NCBI GenBank assembly: GCA_913056455.1
Contig: CAJXMJ010000002.1
Location: forward strand, 496,001-560,000
Direction of reading: 5' to 3'
Origin: an uncultured Fodinibius sp.
Lineage (GTDB): Bacteria; Bacteroidota; Rhodothermia; Balneolales; Balneolaceae
Length of the DNA: 64,000 nt
Position 1 is the first letter of the stretch; every line of letters starts with the position of its first letter. The notes under the pieces are model-generated. The model had not been told where the DNA came from. It ran no database searches and saw only the letters and a program-made list of their open reading frames with translations. Positions 59,773 to 64,000 of the stretch are shown one piece after another. The translations under genes and the position numbers were made by a program.

Positions 59773-62700
59773 ATGAAGATTACTAAAACCGCTGTAGAAC
59801 GCCCCATCGCCACCACGATGCTTTTCCTCATCATCATCGTATTGGGAGTTATGTCATTTCGATTTTTACCGGTCGATTTATTGCCACCGGTTGAATATCC
59901 GCAGCTTACCGTAGCCACGGAATATCCTAATGTTGGACCCGAAGAAATTGAAACCATCATCACCCAGCGCATTGAAAATACTATTGCCGGAGTACCGGGT
60001 GTAGAACGGGTCCGTTCGAGTTCATCCGAAGGACGTAGTAGGGTAACGCTGGAGTTTGCTCAAGGTACTGACATTGATGTTGCAGCAAACGATATCCGCG
60101 CCGCATTAGACCGGGTGCGCGATGAGCTTCCTCCCGAAGCCGAGCCGCCCCGAATCTGGAAATTTGATCCCAATAACTTCCCGATTGTTATCGTCGGAGC
60201 AAATTCAGATATGAACCTGCAGGAGCTCACACAAATTCTTGATCGCGAAGTAACCAAGCGCTTTGAGCAGGTACCCGGGGTAGGCTCGATTGACATCTGG
60301 GGCGGAGTATACCGAGAAGTCCATGTGGAAATAAAGCGAGATAGGCTGATTGCAAGTGGTCTCTCATCAGCGGAGGTACAGCAGGCCATTGCCAGTGAGA
60401 ATATTAATCTACCGGGCGGGAATGTGAATTCCGGTGTGCAGCAGCTTTATGTCCGTACCCTCGGCGAATATGAGAATATTGATCAGATTGCCAATACTAT
60501 TATTCGAATGGTGGATGGCAAACCTATTCGTGTTAAGGATGTGGCTGAAGTACGGTGGGGATATGAAGACCTTAACCGGCTTGTGACCATCGACAAAAAA
60601 CCGATGGTACGCTTCGGAATCCGTAAGCAGACAGGGGCCAACACGGTTGCAGTCGCCGAAGATATTCGACAGGAAATTGACAAGGTGAACAACGAACGAC
60701 GAGATATGAACCTGTTCGTTACCACCGATCAAAGTGAGTTTATTCAAAATTCTATTGACAACGTTCAAAGTTCGGCCATTTGGGGGGCGTTACTGGCCAT
60801 TGTGGTACTCTATCTTTTTTTACGAAACGGTTCGTCAACGTTTATCATATCGCTTGCCATCCCCATATCTATTATTGCAACCTTTGGCCTTCTGTATTTT
60901 AACGGCTTAACACTTAACCAAATGAGCTTTGGCGGACTTGCCCTGGGGGTGGGCCTGATTGTTGACAACGCCATTGTGGTACTCGAAAACATCATAAGGC
61001 TCAGGGAGGAACGCGGTAAAGACTTAAAAGCCAGCGCGCTGGTTGGTACCCGCGAGGTTGGCGGGGCCATCGTAGCCTCTACGATAACTACATCGGTTAT
61101 ATTTTTGCCGGTGGTATTTATGCAAACCATATCGGGCAGTATTTTTCAAGAGCTTGCACTGGTCGTTGTTTTTGCGCTGTTCTGCTCCTTGTTTGTGGCT
61201 CTTACCCTGGTACCCATGCTATGTAGTAAGTTTTTGACAGTGCAGCCTGATAACTCAGAGAAAGCCACAAAAAAGAGTTGGTTCCAGCGGACATTCGCCG
61301 CTTTAGAACAACGATATACCAACTTCATCGAATATACCCTTCAACATAAAACAGCTGTTTATACCATTACCGGCGTATTGGTACTTGGATCGGTGTTCCT
61401 TGTACCCCTAATTCCTGTAGAGTTGGCTCCTCAATCAGATGCCGATGAAATTGACGTAGACTTTATGATGGCTGAAGGCACTAACATCGCCGTACAAAAC
61501 GAGTATCTTAAAGAGTTAGAAACGGTGGTACGTGCTCACCTACCTATGGATGATGTGGAACATATTACAACAGATGTTCGTGACGGACGGGCTGAGGTTG
61601 AAATTGCTATGGTTGACGCCTCGGAGCGCTCCATGAGCACATCTAAAATAGCCGATCAAATTCGAGAAAACGTTGCCGGAACGGTACCCGGTGGTGACAT
61701 CCGCGTAAGTGCTCAATCCGGGCTGTGGATTTTACGGCGCATTTTTGGATCGGGCGGCGGAGAAGCAGTTGAGCTCCAGCTCCGCGGATATGATTTAGAA
61801 CAAGCCAAAACGCTTTCAGAAGATATTAAAAGACGAATGGAAGAAATCCCCGAAGTTACGGGAGTTCGTACCGATCGGCGTGAAGGCCGGCCGGAACAGA
61901 ACCTGATCTTTGATCGCGATAAAATTGCCGATTTGGGTCTCACCGTGAGTGGCGTGGCCCGGGTGATCCAAACAAATGTGGGAGGTAGTCGGGCCGGCAC
62001 CTTCAGGGAAGGAGGTGATGAATTTCCTATCCGTGTCCGCCTGCAACCGGAAGATCGCCTTAGTACCAAAGATCTGGAGAATATTTCAATACGTACAGCT
62101 AATGGACAAGTATTGCCCGTAACCGCAGTCGTTTCCCAATCCAAAGGTCGCGGACCTACTGACATCAACCGTGTAAACAGTCAACGGGTGTCATACATAT
62201 CGGCTAATCTTGAAAGCGGCGTGGCCCTTGGCGAAGCCGTCGAAAAAATTCAGGCTAAGCTTTCCGACATGCAACTGCCCGAAGGGTTTTCCATTGTCTA
62301 TGGCGGCGAATATGAAGAACAGCAAAAAGCAGCTGCCGACTTTCAGCTTTCAATTTTTATGGCACTGATACTTATTTATATGGTGATGGCAGCCCAATTT
62401 GAACGATTCTTTGATCCGCTGGTTGTTATGTTTTCAGTTCCCCTTGCTATTATCGGGGTGGTTCCAACACTTATGATCACCGGCACAACTATTAACATGC
62501 AAAGCATGATGGGTGTAGTAATGCTGATAGGAATTGTAGTAAATAATGCCATTGTATTGGTGGACTACATTAATTTAATGCGAAGAGAACACAATATGGG
62601 TGTCCGGGAAGCGGTCATTGAATCCGGCAGATTACGACTGCGCCCCATCCTGATGACTACGCTCACTACTATTTTGGGCCTTTTACCGCTCTCCTTCGGC

Positions 62701-62895
62701 ATAGGCTCCGGGGCAGAAATCCAGGCTTCTTTGGCTCGAGTGGTTATTGGAGGCTTAACGGCTTCAACGCTTATTACCCTGGTATTTATTCCTGTGGTAT
62801 ATGTTTCCGCAGAAAGCTTACTGTTAAACATCAGATCACAAAGTTGGGTACCCTCATGGATGGCCGGTGAAAAAGTTGAGCCGGTAAAAGCATAA
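59773..62895 (+). CDS. RND-family multidrug efflux permease
   Basis: AcrB-type inner-membrane pump of 1040 residues with about twelve helices and two large periplasmic loops. The start [20 protein letters not shown], the porter blocks [12 protein letters not shown] and [11 protein letters not shown], and the proton-relay helix [14 protein letters not shown] (with a second copy [13 protein letters not shown]) are typical. It lacks obvious heavy-metal motifs, so it is the hydrophobe/multidrug or folate-type subgroup. It ends at a strong terminator. Confidence 0.96.
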   Translation: MKITKTAVERPIATTMLFLIIIVLGVMSFRFLPVDLLPPVEYPQLTVATEYPNVGPEEIETIITQRIENTIAGVPGVERVRSSSSEGRSRVTLEFAQGTDIDVAANDIRAALDRVRDELPPEAEPPRIWKFDPNNFPIVIVGANSDMNLQELTQILDREVTKRFEQVPGVGSIDIWGGVYREVHVEIKRDRLIASGLSSAEVQQAIASENINLPGGNVNSGVQQLYVRTLGEYENIDQIANTIIRMVDGKPIRVKDVAEVRWGYEDLNRLVTIDKKPMVRFGIRKQTGANTVAVAEDIRQEIDKVNNERRDMNLFVTTDQSEFIQNSIDNVQSSAIWGALLAIVVLYLFLRNGSSTFIISLAIPISIIATFGLLYFNGLTLNQMSFGGLALGVGLIVDNAIVVLENIIRLREERGKDLKASALVGTREVGGAIVASTITTSVIFLPVVFMQTISGSIFQELALVVVFALFCSLFVALTLVPMLCSKFLTVQPDNSEKATKKSWFQRTFAALEQRYTNFIEYTLQHKTAVYTITGVLVLGSVFLVPLIPVELAPQSDADEIDVDFMMAEGTNIAVQNEYLKELETVVRAHLPMDDVEHITTDVRDGRAEVEIAMVDASERSMSTSKIADQIRENVAGTVPGGDIRVSAQSGLWILRRIFGSGGGEAVELQLRGYDLEQAKTLSEDIKRRMEEIPEVTGVRTDRREGRPEQNLIFDRDKIADLGLTVSGVARVIQTNVGGSRAGTFREGGDEFPIRVRLQPEDRLSTKDLENISIRTANGQVLPVTAVVSQSKGRGPTDINRVNSQRVSYISANLESGVALGEAVEKIQAKLSDMQLPEGFSIVYGGEYEEQQKAAADFQLSIFMALILIYMVMAAQFERFFDPLVVMFSVPLAIIGVVPTLMITGTTINMQSMMGVVMLIGIVVNNAIVLVDYINLMRREHNMGVREAVIESGRLRLRPILMTTLTTILGLLPLSFGIGSGAEIQASLARVVIGGLTASTLITLVFIPVVYVSAESLLLNIRSQSWVPSWMAGEKVEPVKA

Positions 62896-62914
62896 CAATT
62901 CACCTAATTATTAT

Positions 62915-62950
62915 AAAAGCCCGATGGAGAATGCCATCGGGCTTTTATTT
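62915..62950 (+). terminator. Terminator of the RND operon
   Basis: AAAAGCCCGATGG and CCATCGGGCTTTT form a 13-bp stem with a short loop, followed by ATTT. Its flanking A and T runs make it work in both directions, so it may also serve the convergent DoxX gene. Confidence 0.9.
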
Positions 62951-62972
62951 CTTGGATATGTATTTCTCCTTA

Positions 62973-63338
62973 TTAGATCTCGTCCGTTACCTCCTCTTCT
63001 GTTTGGCCGGCAATAAACCATGCTCCCCCTGCCAATGCTAAATCTTTAAGCAAATTGGGCATGCTGGATTGCATCTCACCGCCAATGACAGCCGGCAAAT
63101 GTATACTTAACACAAAAACCAGCAACATAATCCCCAGCAGGATAGTAGCTAACCGAGCCTTCCGTTCAATCACAATACTTATGCAAGCAGCCAGCATCGC
63201 CAATCCCGTTAGGTACACCCAGAATACTCCTCCCGGAATGGGCACCATACCCGCCATTTGACCTGCATTCACAAAATGTAAGATTCCAAATACACCAAAT
63301 GGCAACGCATATAAATAACGACCTATTTTAGAAAACAT
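62973..63338 (-). CDS. DoxX-like membrane protein (third copy)
   Basis: A clear Shine-Dalgarno (AAAAGGAGG at 63346-63354) seven bases before ATG fixes the start; the TTG two codons earlier is not used. The 121-residue product has four helices. IGRYLYALPFGVFGILHFVNA and KARLATILLGIMLLVFVLSIHLP match DoxX-related proteins. The acidic tail (GQTEEEVTDE) is cytosolic. It converges on the RND pump gene with a shared bidirectional terminator. Function is unknown. Confidence 0.82.
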   Translation of the reverse strand: MFSKIGRYLYALPFGVFGILHFVNAGQMAGMVPIPGGVFWVYLTGLAMLAACISIVIERKARLATILLGIMLLVFVLSIHLPAVIGGEMQSSMPNLLKDLALAGGAWFIAGQTEEEVTDEI

Positions 63339-63344
63339 AACCAA

Positions 63345-63714
63345 ACCTCCTTTTAATTAAGGTTGAAGCACACAAACTTATAAAAATATAGTTTAATGTT
63401 AATATTTTTTTGGTTTTGAAGCCCTCAGCAACATTCTAAAACAGAGATTTTTGACCTTATGCACAACTGCAAGCATAGAAGAGGAAAGCTAATGCAGTAA
63501 TGCAATAGATTGAAATCCTATCCTTAATCCTCCTCGTATATCAAAAAAAATCATCCCTTATTTTTGCCCCTTAGGACATCTAAACGCCTATTTTGAAGAT
63601 TAATAGTAATAATGTTAGAAAAAATTCCCTTTTGGAACAGATCTTGTAACTCTATCTAACGAACCACAAAAACAACATAATCTTCTAAACCATAAACTAA
63701 CCAGAGGTTCTATT
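63345..63714. other. Gene-free stretch before the porin-like gene
   Basis: About 370 AT-rich bases between divergent genes. TATTTTTG near 63555 fits the -7 pattern but lacks a spaced TTG, so no promoter is called. An AGAGG-type Shine-Dalgarno lies just before the next ATG. No ORF or hairpin stands out. Confidence 0.35.
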
Positions 63715-64000
63715 ATGAAGACGTTACAACACATAACCAAGTCGATGAGCTTGGTATTACTTTTAATCTTCGGGGTTGTCGGAATGGCTTCTGCTCAATT
63801 CGATCGGGATCTACAATATTATACCAATCCTGATCAAACCGGGCTAAACCAGTTTGAGGCACCCTTTGAAACAGACGTTGAATTTGACGGCGTAAATGTC
63901 CGCATCGGCGGCGCTAATACGCTACAATTCCAAGCACTTTCTCAAGACAACGATTTGGGAACACTTCCAGAATTGGAAAATAACTTTAACCTTGCTACTT
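63715..64000 (+). CDS. Start of a porin-like outer-membrane protein (cut by the window end)
   Basis: Partial gene. A Sec signal peptide (VLLLIFGVVGMASAQ) is followed by DLQYYTNPDQTGLNQFEAP, FDGVNVRIGGANTLQFQAL and ELENNFNLAT. Bacteroidota porins of the phosphate-selective porin type often begin with a segment naming the barrel's first strands like this. Only about 95 codons are visible, so the family call is tentative. The frame is open to the window edge. Confidence 0.6.
   Translation, partial: MKTLQHITKSMSLVLLLIFGVVGMASAQFDRDLQYYTNPDQTGLNQFEAPFETDVEFDGVNVRIGGANTLQFQALSQDNDLGTLPELENNFNLAT

Noticed and set aside
61713-62168. Long minus-strand ORF inside the RND permease gene
   Set aside because: Shadow of the coding frame; codon pattern follows the permease on the other strand.

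Overview
The window looks like ordinary chromosome from a Bacteroidota-type bacterium, most likely Balneolota (Balneolaceae; a Fodinibius/Gracilimonas-like halophile is my best guess). The reasons are moderate GC, many acidic proteins, many lipoproteins with a clear lipobox cysteine, a BspA-type repeat lipoprotein ending in WGTCP, a CarboxypepD_reg-type TonB-dependent receptor, and TAnnTTTG-like -7 boxes in front of several genes. The genus is inference; family assignments come from motifs and remembered family sequences, not from a database search.

Layout. 1-5 kb: dinB, queA, a small acidic protein, and a TTG-start surface lipoprotein with InlB-B and 25-residue BspA repeats. 5-12 kb: an FNR-type reductase, a nitroreductase, a dienelactone-hydrolase-like lipoprotein, an unknown membrane protein, a PQQ-type sugar dehydrogenase, tRNA-Arg(TCG) and ackA. 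12-16 kb: a fatty-acid desaturase, an orphan sensor domain, and an RsbQ-like hydrolase overlapping a PAS histidine kinase. 16-24 kb: a CPA2 antiporter, a hydrolase, a sigma factor with a soluble zinc-finger anti-sigma candidate, then a decayed stretch with remnants of DUF3179 and carboxymuconolactone-decarboxylase genes, a DoxX protein, DsrE and a Ca/cation antiporter. 24-32 kb: secreted lipoproteins, a second DoxX, an MFS carrier, a beta-lactamase-fold hydrolase, UPF0489, DUF3095 and hsp20 behind a possible sigma-54 promoter. 32-42 kb: a 40-residue membrane protein missed by length cut-offs, KptA, an S9 peptidase, a PAS/HisKA_2 kinase, and an operon of sulfotransferase, class IV aminotransferase, FetA and FetB. 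41.7-48 kb: two tandem plug-domain lipoproteins, a DUF3124 lipoprotein, and a two-component system directly ahead of a TonB-dependent receptor. 48-64 kb: htpX, rhodanese, a PLP decarboxylase, a cyclase-TPR protein, TetR, NfeD-slipin, lipidated MsrB, an RND pump without an outer-membrane partner, a third DoxX, and the start of a porin-like gene cut by the window edge.

There is no phage, IS element, CRISPR array or recognisable defence island. The most novel-looking pieces are the RsbQ/PAS-kinase operon with an orphan sensor upstream, the tandem stand-alone plug lipoproteins, the sulfotransferase-aminotransferase-FetAB operon, and a secreted protein built from a duplicated domain I cannot name.
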